A stretch of DNA of 64,000 nt from assembly GCF_001591965.1 (NCBI RefSeq), contig NZ_BCVX01000012.1, positions 1 through 64,000 of the forward strand, in the 5' to 3' direction. The translations under genes were made by a program, and so were the position numbers. Each line of letters starts with the position of its first letter. Position 1 is the first letter of the stretch. Origin of the DNA: Lysinibacillus odysseyi 34hs-1 = NBRC 100172. Lineage in GTDB: Bacteria; Bacillota; Bacilli; Bacillales_A; Planococcaceae. This document shows, in pieces, positions 29,633 through 40,491 of this stretch. A model generated the notes under the pieces. That model worked only from the letters and a program-made list of their open reading frames with translations. It made no database searches and was not told the DNA's origin.

Positions 29633-30262
29633 TTATTTAGATTTGATTGCAGTTTTTACTGCAACAAGAGCTTTTTTAGAACCAGGAACATTACCTTTAA
29701 CTAATAATAAGCCGCGGTCTGCATCAACCTTAACGATTTCAAGGTTTTGGATTGTCACTACATGACCACCCATTTGACCAGGTAATTTCTTTTGTTTGAA
29801 TACGCGGTTCGGAGCAACTGGACCCATTGAACCAGGACGACGGTGGTAACGAGAACCGTGGGCCATAGGACCACGAGATTGTCCGTGGCGTTTGATTACA
29901 CCTTGGAAACCTTTACCTTTAGTAACACCTGTTACATCAACTACATCGCCTTCTGCGAAAATTTCTACTTTGACTTCTTGACCAACTTCGTACTCTTCCA
30001 CGTTTACATTGCGGAACTCACGAATGAAGCGCTTAGGAGCAGTATTTGCTTTTGCTACATGACCTTGTTCCGGTTTGTTAGCAAGCTTTACACGCTTGTC
30101 TTCGAAACCAACTTGAATCGCTTCGTAACCGTCAGTTTCAACAGTTTTCTTTTGAAGTACTACGTTTGAAGAAGCTTCAATAACTGTTACTGGGATTAGG
30201 TCGCCATTCTCAGCGAAAACTTGAGTCATGCCAATTTTTCTACCTAAGATTCCTTTAGCCAT
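29633..30262 (-). CDS. rplC: 50S ribosomal protein L3
   Basis: L3 of 209 residues with [16 protein letters not shown] at the start and [20 protein letters not shown], whose extension reaches the peptidyl transferase centre. Early assembly protein of the 50S subunit. Confidence 0.98.
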   Translation of the reverse strand: MAKGILGRKIGMTQVFAENGDLIPVTVIEASSNVVLQKKTVETDGYEAIQVGFEDKRVKLANKPEQGHVAKANTAPKRFIREFRNVNVEEYEVGQEVKVEIFAEGDVVDVTGVTKGKGFQGVIKRHGQSRGPMAHGSRYHRRPGSMGPVAPNRVFKQKKLPGQMGGHVVTIQNLEIVKVDADRGLLLVKGNVPGSKKALVAVKTAIKSK

Positions 30263-30309
30263 TCGTCACACCTCCTATAAGTTTTAAAAAGTTATATTTG
30301 TTTTTACCA

Positions 30310-30741
<432 letters not shown>

Positions 30742-30746
30742 TCAAC

Positions 30747-30775
30747 ATTATATACAATAAAAAAGAAGTTCGCAA
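30747..30775 (-). promoter_or_regulatory. Promoter of the S10 operon
   Basis: TTGCGA (-35, 30770-30775) and TATAAT (-10, 30747-30752) are separated by exactly 17 bp, with a T-rich spacer. The predicted start near 30740 gives a leader of about 120 nt before rpsJ. Confidence 0.75.
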
Positions 30776-30934
30776 GTGTTTCAGCAAAATTCTTTTTCCC
30801 GTGACTATAATGTTATATCTTTGGATACATTCGCTCTTTCTGAGCCGTTTTCTAGTATATAAGAGACAGTAAGTGAAAGCAACCCTAAAGAACTCAAATA
30901 TTACAAAATAAAATATTCTGACTACTATTCCATT

Positions 30935-30966
30935 AAAATAAGCCGCCTTCATTGATGAAAGCGACT
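30935..30966 (-). terminator. Terminator after the YuiF-like gene
   Basis: On the minus strand CGCTTTCAT and ATGAAGGCG form a stem with a 2-nt CA spacer (loop opens to include neighbouring bases), followed by GCTTATTTTAAT. It begins a few nt after the stop codon. Confidence 0.6.
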
Positions 30967-30973
30967 CCTATTA

Positions 30974-32293
30974 CTATAAGAAGAAAACGACGGCTAACCA
31001 GCCAAAAAGTATTTGCGGGATATTATAGAAAATAAATGTCGGTACACATGTATCCCAGATATGATTATGCTGTCCATCCACATTCAATCCCGCAGTTGGG
31101 CCTAGAGTAGAATCTGATGCTGGCGAACCGGCATCACCAAGCACACCCGCTGTGCCTATCAGACAAATGATAGCTAGTTCACTTAAACCTAGTTCTACAG
31201 CAAGCGGAACGAAAATCGCTGCAATGATAGGAATGGTCGCAAAAGAGGAACCAATGCCCATCGTCACGATGAGTCCGACAACAAGCATGGCTAAAACAGT
31301 AATACTGACGTTACCGCCAAAAAGATCCATAGCATTTGCTACTAATGGCTCTACATCACCAGTAGCATTGATGACAGCCGAGAAACCGTTTGCTGAAATC
31401 ATGACAAAACCAACGAATGCCATCATACGCATTCCTTCGGTCAATACCGCATCTGCTTCTCTCACCTTTAATGCACCCGTTACATACAGAACAGCAATTC
31501 CGGCAAGTGAACCGATGATCATCGAATCTGTTGGAATTTGAACTGCCAAGGAGGCAATTAATGCTACTGCTGCAAAGAGTATGTTGCGGGGCTGGATTTC
31601 CTTTTCTGACTGCTCTGTATCTTGTACTTTTATCATTTGGTACCGTCTTGGTTTACGATACGTAATAAACGCTCCTGCAAGGCCTACAGCCATGCCTAAC
31701 GCGACAATAGCCATTGCCTTAGGAACATCACTCAATTCCACTGAAAGCCCTGCTAAACCCATTTGTGTGACAATGATATCCTGGTAAATCAGGCCAAAAC
31801 CATATGGCAGGAACATATACGGTGTAATCAGTCCAAACGTTAAAATACATGCTATTAAACGACGGTCAATCTGCAGCATGTTCATTACTTTAATCATCGG
31901 AGGCACGATTAACGGGATAAATGCGATATGAACAGGAATCAAATTTTGTGACATAATTGCTAATGCCAGCAGGACGAAGAAGATTAATGCCTTCGCCAGT
32001 CCTTTTTTCTGGGAGTCCCCCTCTCGCTGTACCAGCTTTAAAATCGCCCCGACCAATACTTCGGGGATGCCTGTACGTGAGATAGCCAGTGCAAAGCCGC
32101 CAAGCAGCCCATAACTGAGGGCAATTGTGGCACCGCCGCCAAGACCGCCGACAAACGCATCAATTGTCTCCATAATCGGCAGGCCGCCTGCAAGTCCACC
32201 GATTACCGCACCAATTGTCAGGGATAATACTACATTTATACGAAGTAGACTTAATACAAGCATAATGCCTACTGCTACTAATACTGCATTCAT
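30974..32293 (-). CDS. Na+/H+ antiporter family protein, YuiF-like
   Basis: The 439-residue integral membrane protein has about eleven to twelve hydrophobic segments and the gene length of B. subtilis YuiF. Features include the re-entrant/Gly-rich GGLGGGATIALSYGLLGGFALAISRTG near residue 50, which matches the NhaC-like family, a short basic cytoplasmic loop (YRKPRRYQMIKVQ) in the middle, and GTAGVLGDAGSPASDSTLGP near the C-terminus. The family name implies sodium/proton exchange, but the true substrate could be an organic acid or amino acid. It lies between the Bce-type module and the S10 promoter, on the same strand, with terminators on both sides, so it is a single-gene unit. Confidence 0.8.
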   Translation of the reverse strand: MNAVLVAVGIMLVLSLLRINVVLSLTIGAVIGGLAGGLPIMETIDAFVGGLGGGATIALSYGLLGGFALAISRTGIPEVLVGAILKLVQREGDSQKKGLAKALIFFVLLALAIMSQNLIPVHIAFIPLIVPPMIKVMNMLQIDRRLIACILTFGLITPYMFLPYGFGLIYQDIIVTQMGLAGLSVELSDVPKAMAIVALGMAVGLAGAFITYRKPRRYQMIKVQDTEQSEKEIQPRNILFAAVALIASLAVQIPTDSMIIGSLAGIAVLYVTGALKVREADAVLTEGMRMMAFVGFVMISANGFSAVINATGDVEPLVANAMDLFGGNVSITVLAMLVVGLIVTMGIGSSFATIPIIAAIFVPLAVELGLSELAIICLIGTAGVLGDAGSPASDSTLGPTAGLNVDGQHNHIWDTCVPTFIFYNIPQILFGWLAVVFFL

Positions 32294-32368
32294 CTATGAC
32301 ACTTCACTTTCGTATGCTAAATTACTAATGTGTTAAAGTTACTATATTAAGATAGCGAAGTCAATAAG

Positions 32369-32405
32369 AAAACCATCAATTTTAAAAAAATTGATGGTTT
32401 GGTTT
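32369..32405 (-). terminator. Terminator after the BceB-like permease gene
   Basis: AAACCATCAATTT and AAATTGATGGTTT make a perfect 13-bp stem, followed on the minus strand by TTCTTATTG. It is immediately behind the permease stop codon. Confidence 0.75.
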
Positions 32406-32407
32406 AT

Positions 32408-34357
32408 TTATAATGTTTCCCGTATGACTTTTCTATAGTAACTGATAGAGAGAATAGCAAAGATAATATACATTACAATATATAACCCCATTGTAATCAG
32501 CATTGGCGCCATCAGCTCTGTACCGAACAAGAACCATCCTGATTTAACAGCGAAATAGCTGTGCAGCAAGCCGATCAATAGTGGCACTCCAAAATTGAAC
32601 AGCTGCTTGGCATAAATACCCCGCATCAATTCCTGCTCAGAAAAGCCGATTTTACGCATAATCGTAAATGCATCCTTCTGTTCATCGGCTTCTGCTGTCT
32701 GTTTGAAATATAAAATACTGCAAGTCGCCAGCAAGAATGCCAAACCTAAAAAGGCAGTAGTGAAAATAGTAACACCGAGCATTCCTAAGTAATCCTTACG
32801 CACTTCTTCTTGTGTTTGGCGGGTAAAAGAATGCTTAACGCCATCCCTATACTCGGATCCATTTTCTTCATAGAGCTTGTCAGCCCGTTCCATATCCTTT
32901 TTGTCCTGAAGTATAACCGATTGTTGAATAATCGGGGCTTGGACCGAAGGATATTGCTCAAACTTCGCATCACTTACTACGAGGATAGGCGAACCTCCCG
33001 TATTTACTGAAGTAAGAATGGGCTCTTCTCTTACATCCTTTATTCGAACCTTTTCGTTCTTATAGTTCCCTTCCGTCCCTAAACGGATCGTCAATTCTTT
33101 GCCGGATTTAATAGGAAACATTTCAGCTAGATAACCGAAATGGCTCTCCATAAATACTTCATCACCTTGCAGTGTAGCTGCCGCATCAATCTGTTGGTAA
33201 TCACTGAGAGAAATAATCCCTACTGATGAATAAATATCTTCTGCTATCGGGGCTGCCACGACTTCCTTCATTGGGATTTCTACCATTTTCAGATGATATG
33301 TCTTCACCTCATGAGCAATATTTTCTTCATCTAAGGCCTTTAAAAATCCGTCCATCTCCTGATTATTAATTGTATAGTCAGCAGGTACCTGCTGATATGC
33401 TATCACATCAACTGAATAATAGGAGATATAAGAAAGTGTCATTATCGCAAGCGATACTGCTGTTAAAACAGTGATCAACGTCAGCGATTTTGCATTCCCC
33501 TTCATCCTGTGCATAATCGGTGTAACAGCTAGCACATCTACTATATTCAAATGTCCATTTTTCTTTAAACGCAGTAAATTCATGACAAACGAAACAGAGA
33601 AACGGAAGACAAGGAATGTTCCGCCGATCGTCGTTACTAAAATGATAAGCATGTTTAAAAACAGATTCGCCCCTGAATTTATATCAAACAAGTTCGTCGA
33701 TGCATAATAGCCGTATGCAATCAGCCCAATTCCAATCGCCCCAATGGCCATCTTGACAGGGCTAAAGCGCTTAACACGCTCGTCTGCCTGCTTTGAAGCA
33801 GTAAATAAATTAATAAGTGTGACACGTCTGATCATCCAAGCCATTTGAATTAAAATGATAATAAGTAAAATGGCAAACACTACAGCCGTTTTGATCACAG
33901 CCTGCTTGCTAAACGCCATTTCTACTACAGTATTTTGCTCCAGCAGTTTCAGAAGAATCATTGCAAATAGTCGGGAGCTTAAAAAACCAAATACCATTCC
34001 GCTAACTACGGCTCCTACAAATAGAATGACATTTTCAAGTGCGATGAGGCGGAAAATCAACCCCTTCGTCATACCGATTAACTGATACATTCCCATTTCC
34101 TTGCTGCGGCGTTTCATGAACAGGTGGTTTGCATATAGTACAAAGAACAGGACGATAAAATACAGCATATAGGTAGCTGCCTCAAAGCCGGAAGCAGCGG
34201 TCCCGCTGTTAGCTGTCTGTTCCATAACCGATTTATTATACTGTAGCGTAACGAATGAAAAATATAATGTTACACTGAAAATAAGCGCGAAGAAATACAA
34301 AAAGTACTGCTTCATATTTTTCAGCATACTGCGGAAAACGAGTTGATTAAGACTCAT
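32408..34357 (-). CDS. Bce-type ABC transporter permease
   Basis: This 649-residue permease fits the BceB/YxdM/PsdB family of peptide-antibiotic detoxification and sensing transporters. An N-terminal helix is followed by paired helices, and a large extracellular domain of about 200 residues lies between the seventh and eighth helices (about residues 310-510, containing [18 protein letters not shown]), the part that binds the peptide or its lipid II-cycle target. FtsX-like segments flank it. ATG at 34357 overlaps the end of the ATPase gene and gives a normal N-terminus ([14 protein letters not shown]); seven extra residues upstream are possible but unlikely. The specific peptide is unknown. 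Confidence 0.92.
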   Translation of the reverse strand: MSLNQLVFRSMLKNMKQYFLYFFALIFSVTLYFSFVTLQYNKSVMEQTANSGTAASGFEAATYMLYFIVLFFVLYANHLFMKRRSKEMGMYQLIGMTKGLIFRLIALENVILFVGAVVSGMVFGFLSSRLFAMILLKLLEQNTVVEMAFSKQAVIKTAVVFAILLIIILIQMAWMIRRVTLINLFTASKQADERVKRFSPVKMAIGAIGIGLIAYGYYASTNLFDINSGANLFLNMLIILVTTIGGTFLVFRFSVSFVMNLLRLKKNGHLNIVDVLAVTPIMHRMKGNAKSLTLITVLTAVSLAIMTLSYISYYSVDVIAYQQVPADYTINNQEMDGFLKALDEENIAHEVKTYHLKMVEIPMKEVVAAPIAEDIYSSVGIISLSDYQQIDAAATLQGDEVFMESHFGYLAEMFPIKSGKELTIRLGTEGNYKNEKVRIKDVREEPILTSVNTGGSPILVVSDAKFEQYPSVQAPIIQQSVILQDKKDMERADKLYEENGSEYRDGVKHSFTRQTQEEVRKDYLGMLGVTIFTTAFLGLAFLLATCSILYFKQTAEADEQKDAFTIMRKIGFSEQELMRGIYAKQLFNFGVPLLIGLLHSYFAVKSGWFLFGTELMAPMLITMGLYIVMYIIFAILSISYYRKVIRETL

Positions 34358-35108
34358 AGCCGTCACCACCCAGCACACTTTGCGTGCTTAAAATTTGCTG
34401 GAAAAACTCATTACGCGCTTTTTCCCCCCGGTACAGCTCTGTATACAGCGCCCCGTCCTTTAAAAAGAGCACTCGTGAACAGAAGCTTGCAGCAACTGCA
34501 TCGTGTGTTACCATCATGATCGTTACTTGCTGATGATGATTAATATCCTCCAGGTTTTTCAATAGAGCTGTAGCTGCTTTCGAATCAAGCGCGCCTGTCG
34601 GTTCATCAGCAAAGACGATAGACGGTTTTGTAATTAATGCCCTGGCAGCAGATGTACGCTGCTTTTGACCGCCTGATATTTCATTTGGATATTTATTCGC
34701 AATTCCTTCAATATCCAAGATACGTACCAATTCCTTAAATCTTGATTCTGCAGCTGCCTTCGGTATCTTTTTTATCGATAAGGGAAGCAGAATATTCTCC
34801 TTAACTGTTAATGTATCAAGTAAGTTATACTCTTGGAAAATAAAGCCCAGCTCATCCCGGCGGAAGTTTGCCAGCTCTCTTTCCTTCATTCTTTGAAGGT
34901 ATTGCCCGTTAATCTCTACCATGCCTTCAGTTACCTTATCAATCGAACAAAGCACATTCAGCAGGGTCGTCTTTCCCGAACCTGATGGGCCCATAATACC
35001 TATGAATTCACCTTTTTCTACCTCCAGATCAATACCTTTTAATACTTCCTGGGCTGTTGACTTCTTGCCATATACTTTACGCACTTTTCGCGCTGTTAAA
35101 ATGTTCAT
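34347..35108 (-). CDS. Bce-type ABC transporter ATPase
   Basis: The 253-residue ATPase belongs to the MacB/LolD-like group used by Bce transporters. Walker [10 protein letters not shown] is at about residue 41, the Q-loop in FIFQEYNLL, signature [15 protein letters not shown], Walker [14 protein letters not shown] and H-loop VTHDA are all intact. It starts 103 bp after the sensor kinase gene; that gap carries a compound inverted/direct repeat likely to be the response regulator's binding site. It overlaps the permease gene. Confidence 0.93.
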   Translation of the reverse strand: MNILTARKVRKVYGKKSTAQEVLKGIDLEVEKGEFIGIMGPSGSGKTTLLNVLCSIDKVTEGMVEINGQYLQRMKERELANFRRDELGFIFQEYNLLDTLTVKENILLPLSIKKIPKAAAESRFKELVRILDIEGIANKYPNEISGGQKQRTSAARALITKPSIVFADEPTGALDSKAATALLKNLEDINHHQQVTIMMVTHDAVAASFCSRVLFLKDGALYTELYRGEKARNEFFQQILSTQSVLGGDGYES

Positions 35109-35168
35109 CTGAAAACCCCTCTCTTCCTAACTTATATCTTTATTTTACATGGAGGATTGTTTGGTTTC

Positions 35169-35214
35169 GTTTGTTTTACATGACAAAAACAAACGGTACA
35201 TGACAATTTCGTCA
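35169..35214 (-). promoter_or_regulatory. Compound operator upstream of the Bce-type transporter genes
   Basis: Three overlapping patterns: a dyad TGACGAAATTGTCA (35201-35214), close to the TNACA-N4-TGTAA type bound by BceR-like regulators; a direct repeat TACATGACAA at 35177-35186 and 35197-35206, exactly 20 bp apart (two helical turns); and a perfect inverted repeat GTTTGTTTT / AAAACAAAC (35169-35177 and 35186-35194). The dyad overlaps the stop codon of the sensor kinase gene. Confidence 0.6.
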
Positions 35215-36219
35215 CATACCGTAAGATTGATCATATGCATTTTCTTTAGGGAATTGGATCATTACTGTTGTCCCTTTTCCTACTGTTGAATCGATCTTCA
35301 GGTTAATCCCTAATTTAACAGCAACACTTTTGGCCAAATATAAGCCCATTCCCGTTGCAGCTGACGACTCTCTGCCTACCGTCCCTGTATAAGACTTTTT
35401 AAAAACCCTTGGAAGATCCTCAGCTTTAATACCTGTTCCAACATCCCGGATCTGAAGAACAAGGTGACCATCAGAATCTTTATGGTGTGTTATGTGAATC
35501 ATTTCATTCTCAGGACTGTACTTAATAGCGTTGGATAACACTTGCCTTACGATAAAACCCAGCCATTTAGCATCTGTTTTCACCGTCTGGTCAAGTTCAT
35601 CTACTTCAAAGCCGATCCCTTTTTCCATACACCATGATTGGAAATCACGAATCTCTTTATATACAATCTGTCTTATCCCTACCTGTTCTAGTCGGTTATC
35701 TTGTTCAATTGTCAGCAGTCGCGTTTGGTGGAGCTGCTGGTCGAGCAATAAGTAAATACGAAGCCATTCTTGCTCTAGCTTTGTACGGAGTTTTACTTCT
35801 TCCACCTGTTCAACCATCAATTTAATTGCTGTAAGAGGGGCTTTCATCTCATGTACCCAAGCAAGTAAATCATCAGATTCTTCCTGCCTTTGGATACTTA
35901 ATTCGTTGATTTTCTGGGCCTTCTCTTCCAGCTCTTTTAAAAACTGATCCCTATAAAGACTTTGAAAGGCTGTCATGCCGGATGGCTTAATGTCTTCCAT
36001 AACTGTGCTGTCGAGTAACGCCCGGACAGCTTTGCGATCAATGATAAATCGCCACCCTAAAAATAAAATAAGTAGGACGAACTGAATGATATTAAAGTAT
36101 AAAATGGAAACACCCGAAAATCCGGCATCGAGTGTAAAGACGACATTCGACCAAATAAGAGTAACGAAGAAGAAGCCGATCCACGCTGCATGCTCTTTCA
36201 AAAAGAGCCAAATCATCAT
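35212..36219 (-). CDS. Intramembrane-sensing histidine kinase, BceS-like
   Basis: The 335-residue kinase has two N-terminal membrane helices (about residues 10-30 and 37-58) with only a few residues between them, so it has no extracellular sensor domain; such kinases sense through the partner ABC transporter. The phosphoacceptor His is in WVHEMKAPLTAIKL (about residue 125), followed by an ATPase domain with NAIKYSPE (N box), RDVGTGI (G1) and GMGLYLAKSV (G2). It starts in an ATGA overlap with the response regulator gene. Confidence 0.93.
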   Translation of the reverse strand: MMIWLFLKEHAAWIGFFFVTLIWSNVVFTLDAGFSGVSILYFNIIQFVLLILFLGWRFIIDRKAVRALLDSTVMEDIKPSGMTAFQSLYRDQFLKELEEKAQKINELSIQRQEESDDLLAWVHEMKAPLTAIKLMVEQVEEVKLRTKLEQEWLRIYLLLDQQLHQTRLLTIEQDNRLEQVGIRQIVYKEIRDFQSWCMEKGIGFEVDELDQTVKTDAKWLGFIVRQVLSNAIKYSPENEMIHITHHKDSDGHLVLQIRDVGTGIKAEDLPRVFKKSYTGTVGRESSAATGMGLYLAKSVAVKLGINLKIDSTVGKGTTVMIQFPKENAYDQSYGM

Positions 36220-36893
36220 TTTTCCACCGCCATGTAACCAAGTCCTTTTTTTGTGACAATCATATCTTCAAGTCCAATTTCCCCGAGACGCTGCCGCAGT
36301 CGGTTAACATTCACGGTTAATGTATTATCATTTACAAACCGTTCATCATCCCAAAGCTTTCTCATCAGCTCATCACGTGAAACAATTTGATTGCTTGCTT
36401 TCACAAGAATTTTTAAAATGAAGAATTCATTTTTCGTCAGCTCGATCTGCTGCTCCTTATAGGTAACAAGGGCCCGATCATAATCAAGAGTAGCTCCATT
36501 CCAGCGAATCATTTCCATAGGCTGTTCTTTATAATCATATGTACGCCGCAATAATGCCTGCACCTTCGCAATTAACACATCCATATGGAAAGGTTTTTGT
36601 ATAAAGTCATCTGCCCCCATCTGCATCGCCATTACCATATCCATTGGATGATCACGTGAAGAAAGGAAGAGAATAGGAACTTTTGAAATGGCACGTATTT
36701 CTCGGCACCAGTGAAATCCATCAAACGCAGGTAATTGAATATCAATGATTACTAATTGGGGCTGCTCTGCTAGAAAGTCATCCATCACCTTTTGAAAATT
36801 ACGAGGTGCAGCCACCAAAATTGACCACTGGGAAAAACGCTCCTGAATCTGTTCAAAAATTGATGGATCATCTTCTATTAATAATACTTTCAT
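36216..36893 (-). CDS. OmpR-family response regulator, BceR-like
   Basis: The 225-residue regulator starts at ATG 36893, right after GAGGAGGC, with MKVLLIEDDPSIFEQIQ. The receiver domain contains the acidic pair EDD, the phosphorylated Asp in LVIIDIQLPAFDG (about residue 53) and the Lys in FIQKPF. A winged-helix DNA-binding domain follows with LTKNEFFILKILV and NTLTVNVNRLRQRLGE. It is the first gene of the module and overlaps the kinase gene. It probably controls the transporter genes via the repeats at 35169-35214. Confidence 0.94.
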   Translation of the reverse strand: MKVLLIEDDPSIFEQIQERFSQWSILVAAPRNFQKVMDDFLAEQPQLVIIDIQLPAFDGFHWCREIRAISKVPILFLSSRDHPMDMVMAMQMGADDFIQKPFHMDVLIAKVQALLRRTYDYKEQPMEMIRWNGATLDYDRALVTYKEQQIELTKNEFFILKILVKASNQIVSRDELMRKLWDDERFVNDNTLTVNVNRLRQRLGEIGLEDMIVTKKGLGYMAVEK

Positions 36894-36962
36894 TTTTTTG
36901 CCTCCTCTCAATAAGAATACTATAAAAAACGCTTTTACTGTTAATTTTTACTATAAGCATAT

Positions 36963-36993
36963 AAAAAAACCTTGAGAGCGTCCCCTCAAGGTT
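36963..36993 (-). terminator. Terminator of the str operon after tuf
   Basis: AAACCTTGAG and CTCAAGGTTT form a perfect 10-bp stem around GGGACGCT, followed by TTTTTTAT on the minus strand. It separates tuf from the Bce-type module. Confidence 0.92.
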
Positions 36994-37018
36994 TCTTAAA
37001 AATTAGCATTAGCTAAAA

Positions 37019-38206
37019 TTATTTTTGGATAGAAGCTACAACGCCAGCGCCTACAGTACGGCCACCCTCACGGATAGAGAACTTAGTACCTTCTTCAAGA
37101 GCGATTGGAGCGATTAATTCTACAGTCATTTCGATGTTATCGCCAGGCATTACCATTTCAACGCCTTCTGGTAACATACAGATACCTGTTACGTCAGTTG
37201 TACGGAAGTAGAACTGAGGACGGTAGTTAGAGAAGAATGGAGTGTGACGTCCACCCTCTTCTTTTGATAAAACGTAAACTTCAGCTTTGAAGTTTGTGTG
37301 TGGAGTGATTGAGCCTGGTTTAGCCAATACTTGACCACGTTGGATGTCTTCACGAGCTACACCACGAAGTAATGCACCGATGTTGTCACCAGCTTCAGCA
37401 TAGTCTAATAATTTACGGAACATTTCAACACCAGTTACAGTAGTTGATTTAGCTTCTTCTTGGATACCAACGATTTCTACTACGTCACCAACTTTAACTT
37501 GACCGCGTTCTACACGACCAGTTGCTACTGTACCACGACCAGTGATAGAGAATACGTCCTCTACTGGCATCATGAATGGTTTGTCAGTTTGACGTTCTGG
37601 AGTTGGGATGTACTCATCAACTGCGTCCATTAATTCGATGATTTTTTCTTCCCACTCTGGCTCTCCTTCAAGAGCTTTAAGAGCAGAACCTTTGATTACT
37701 GGTAGGTCATCGCCTGGGAATTCATATTCAGATAGTAGGTCACGGATTTCCATTTCTACTAATTCTAATAATTCTTCGTCGTCTACCATATCACATTTGT
37801 TCATGAATACTACTAAGTAAGGAACACCTACTTGACGAGATAAAAGGATGTGCTCACGAGTTTGTGGCATTGGGCCGTCAGCAGCAGATACTACTAAGAT
37901 ACCGCCGTCCATTTGAGCAGCACCAGTGATCATGTTTTTAACATAGTCAGCGTGTCCTGGGCAGTCAACGTGTGCATAGTGACGTTTGTCAGTTTCATAC
38001 TCAACGTGAGAAGTGTTGATTGTGATACCACGCTCTTTTTCTTCTGGAGCGTTATCGATGTCAGCGTAAGATTTAGCTTCGCCACCCATTTTTTTAGAAA
38101 GAACTGTTGCGATAGCAGCAGTTAAAGTTGTTTTACCATGGTCAACGTGTCCGATTGTACCAATGTTAGCATGCGTTTTCGAACGGTCAAATTTTTCTTT
38201 AGCCAT
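37019..38206 (-). CDS. tuf: Elongation factor Tu
   Basis: EF-Tu (395 residues) delivers aminoacyl-tRNA to the A site. G1 motif GHVDHGKTT, switch [10 protein letters not shown], and NKCD for guanine recognition are present, followed by the two beta-barrel domains. It ends the str operon (rpsL-rpsG-fusA-tuf), 126 bp after fusA, with a palindromic hairpin in the gap. Confidence 0.99.
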   Translation of the reverse strand: MAKEKFDRSKTHANIGTIGHVDHGKTTLTAAIATVLSKKMGGEAKSYADIDNAPEEKERGITINTSHVEYETDKRHYAHVDCPGHADYVKNMITGAAQMDGGILVVSAADGPMPQTREHILLSRQVGVPYLVVFMNKCDMVDDEELLELVEMEIRDLLSEYEFPGDDLPVIKGSALKALEGEPEWEEKIIELMDAVDEYIPTPERQTDKPFMMPVEDVFSITGRGTVATGRVERGQVKVGDVVEIVGIQEEAKSTTVTGVEMFRKLLDYAEAGDNIGALLRGVAREDIQRGQVLAKPGSITPHTNFKAEVYVLSKEEGGRHTPFFSNYRPQFYFRTTDVTGICMLPEGVEMVMPGDNIEMTVELIAPIALEEGTKFSIREGGRTVGAGVVASIQK

Positions 38207-38255
38207 TAGAGAAAGCCTCCTAAATATGTGTTTTAGTTTTTTATGTTATAACTGC

Positions 38256-38281
38256 TGGCCGATAAGGGCCCTTATCAGCCA
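38256..38281 (-). other. Palindromic hairpin between fusA and tuf
   Basis: GATAAGGGCCCTTATC (38261-38276) is a perfect 16-bp palindrome extended by TGGC and GCCA arms. No T run follows on the minus strand, so it is more likely a processing or regulatory stem than a terminator. Confidence 0.6.
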
Positions 38282-38332
38282 TGCAATCATAGCTTACAAG
38301 TTATTTATACTTGATACAAGATGAAAATTCAA

Positions 38333-40414
38333 TTATTCACCTTTATTTTTTTTGATGATTTCTTCAGCAATTGATTTTGGTACTTCTTCATAGTGATCAA
38401 ACACCATTGAGAATACACCGCGACCTTGAGTTGCTGAACGTAAAGTTGTTGCATATCCGAACATTTCAGATAGTGGAACCATTGCACGTACTACTTGTGA
38501 GTTACCACGAGCTTCCATACCCTCAACGCGTCCGCGGCGAGCAGTAATGTTACCCATGATATCACCAAGGTACTCTTCTGGAATTACAACTTCAACTTTC
38601 ATCATTGGCTCTAAGATTACTGGGCTACATTTAGATGCAGCAGCTTTTAAAGCCATAGAAGCAGCGATTTTGAACGCCATTTCGTTGGAGTCAACGTCAT
38701 GGTATGAACCATCGAATAATTTAGCTTTGATGTCGATTAATGGGTAACCAGCAACAACACCACGGTCTAAAGAATCGCGAAGTCCAGCTTCTACTGCTGG
38801 GATGTATTCACGAGGAACTACACCACCAACGATAGCGTTTTCGAATTCAAAACCAGCGCCCTCTTCATTTGGAGAGAACTCGATCCATACGTCACCGTAT
38901 TGACCACGACCACCAGATTGACGAGTGAATTTACCTTGAACTTGAGCAGAACCACGGAATGTCTCACGGTAAGATACCATTGGAGCACCAACGTTTGCTT
39001 CTACTTTAAATTCACGTTTCATACGGTCAACTAGGATATCAAGGTGAAGCTCACCCATACCAGAGATGATTGTTTGACCAGTCTCTTGGTCTGTATGTGC
39101 ACGGAATGTTGGATCTTCTTCTTGAAGCTTTTGTAAAGCTTGGCCCATTTTATCTTGGTCAGCTTTTGATTTAGGTTCTACAGATAAAGAGATAACTGGC
39201 TCTGGGAATTCCATAGACTCTAGGATAACAAGGTTTTTCTCGTCACATAGAGTGTCACCAGTAGTAGTATCTTTAAGACCTACAGCAGCAGCGATGTCAC
39301 CAGCGAATACTTTAGAAATTTCTTCACGGCTGTTCGCGTGCATTTGAAGGATACGACCTACACGTTCACGTTTACCTTTTGTAGAGTTTTGTACGTATGA
39401 ACCTGAATCTAATGTTCCAGAGTACACACGGAAGAATGTTAATTTACCTACGAATGGGTCAGTCATAACTTTGAATGCAAGAGCTGAGAATGGCTCTTCA
39501 TCAGAAGAATGACGTACTAATTCTTCTTCACCATCGATATCAGTACCTTTAATAGCAGGTACATCTACTGGAGATGGCAGGTAATCGATTACTGCGTCAA
39601 GCATTTTACGAACACCTTTGTGTTTGAATGCTGTACCGCAGATTACTGGATAGAATTCTACTGCGATTGTAGCTTTACGAATAGCAGCTTTTAGCTCTTC
39701 CTTCGAAATTTCTTCACCAGCGAAGTATTTTTCCATGATATCTTCATTAACTTCAGCGATTGCTTCGATTAATTTTTCACGGTATTCTTCAGCTTGTGCT
39801 TGATATTCTTCAGGAATTGGTTGACCTTCGCGTAATGCTGTACCTTCTTCGTTGTCGTAGTAAGTTACATCCATTTCCACTAAGTCGATGATTGCTTTGA
39901 ACTCATCTTCAGCACCGATTGGTAATTGGATTGGGTGTGCGTTCGCTTGTAGACGCTCATGTAAAGTGCCTACAGAGTATAAGAAGTCTGCACCCATTTT
40001 ATCCATTTTGTTGATGAATACGATACGCGGTACGCCGTAAGTTGTAGCTTGACGCCATACAGTTTCAGTTTGAGGCTCAACACCTGATTGAGCATCAAGT
40101 ACTGTTACCGCACCATCAAGTACACGTAAAGAACGTTCTACTTCTACAGTGAAGTCTACGTGTCCTGGAGTATCAATGATATTTACGCGGTGCCCTTTCC
40201 ATTGAGCTGTTGTCGCAGCAGAAGTGATTGTAATACCACGTTCTTGCTCTTGCTCCATCCAGTCCATTTGAGAAGCGCCTTCGTGAGTTTCACCGATTTT
40301 ATGAATCTTACCAGTGTAATAAAGGATACGCTCAGTTGTTGTTGTTTTACCAGCATCAATGTGAGCCATGATCCCAATATTACGTGTATTCTCTAATGAG
40401 AATTCGCGTTTCAT
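38333..40414 (-). CDS. fusA: Elongation factor G
   Basis: EF-G (693 residues) drives translocation. The G domain has [23 protein letters not shown] and NKMDKMG motifs, and the later domains end with the [11 protein letters not shown] motif of domain IV/V. No deviation at known fusidic-acid sites is obvious by eye. It is between rpsG and tuf as usual. Confidence 0.99.
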   Translation of the reverse strand: MKREFSLENTRNIGIMAHIDAGKTTTTERILYYTGKIHKIGETHEGASQMDWMEQEQERGITITSAATTAQWKGHRVNIIDTPGHVDFTVEVERSLRVLDGAVTVLDAQSGVEPQTETVWRQATTYGVPRIVFINKMDKMGADFLYSVGTLHERLQANAHPIQLPIGAEDEFKAIIDLVEMDVTYYDNEEGTALREGQPIPEEYQAQAEEYREKLIEAIAEVNEDIMEKYFAGEEISKEELKAAIRKATIAVEFYPVICGTAFKHKGVRKMLDAVIDYLPSPVDVPAIKGTDIDGEEELVRHSSDEEPFSALAFKVMTDPFVGKLTFFRVYSGTLDSGSYVQNSTKGKRERVGRILQMHANSREEISKVFAGDIAAAVGLKDTTTGDTLCDEKNLVILESMEFPEPVISLSVEPKSKADQDKMGQALQKLQEEDPTFRAHTDQETGQTIISGMGELHLDILVDRMKREFKVEANVGAPMVSYRETFRGSAQVQGKFTRQSGGRGQYGDVWIEFSPNEEGAGFEFENAIVGGVVPREYIPAVEAGLRDSLDRGVVAGYPLIDIKAKLFDGSYHDVDSNEMAFKIAASMALKAAASKCSPVILEPMMKVEVVIPEEYLGDIMGNITARRGRVEGMEARGNSQVVRAMVPLSEMFGYATTLRSATQGRGVFSMVFDHYEEVPKSIAEEIIKKNKGE

Positions 40415-40462
40415 AGGAAATTTCTCCTTCCATATTGGGTTAAAACTGTTAAGTATAATTCA

Positions 40463-40482
40463 TGCTCTAGCTAGCTAGAGCA
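40463..40482 (-). other. Perfect 20-bp palindrome between rpsG and fusA
   Basis: TGCTCTAGCTAGCTAGAGCA is self-complementary over its full length. It lies 10 bp after the rpsG stop codon. Not followed by a T run. Could be an RNA stem for processing or a protein-binding site. Confidence 0.6.
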
Positions 40483-40491
40483 CGAATGAAA

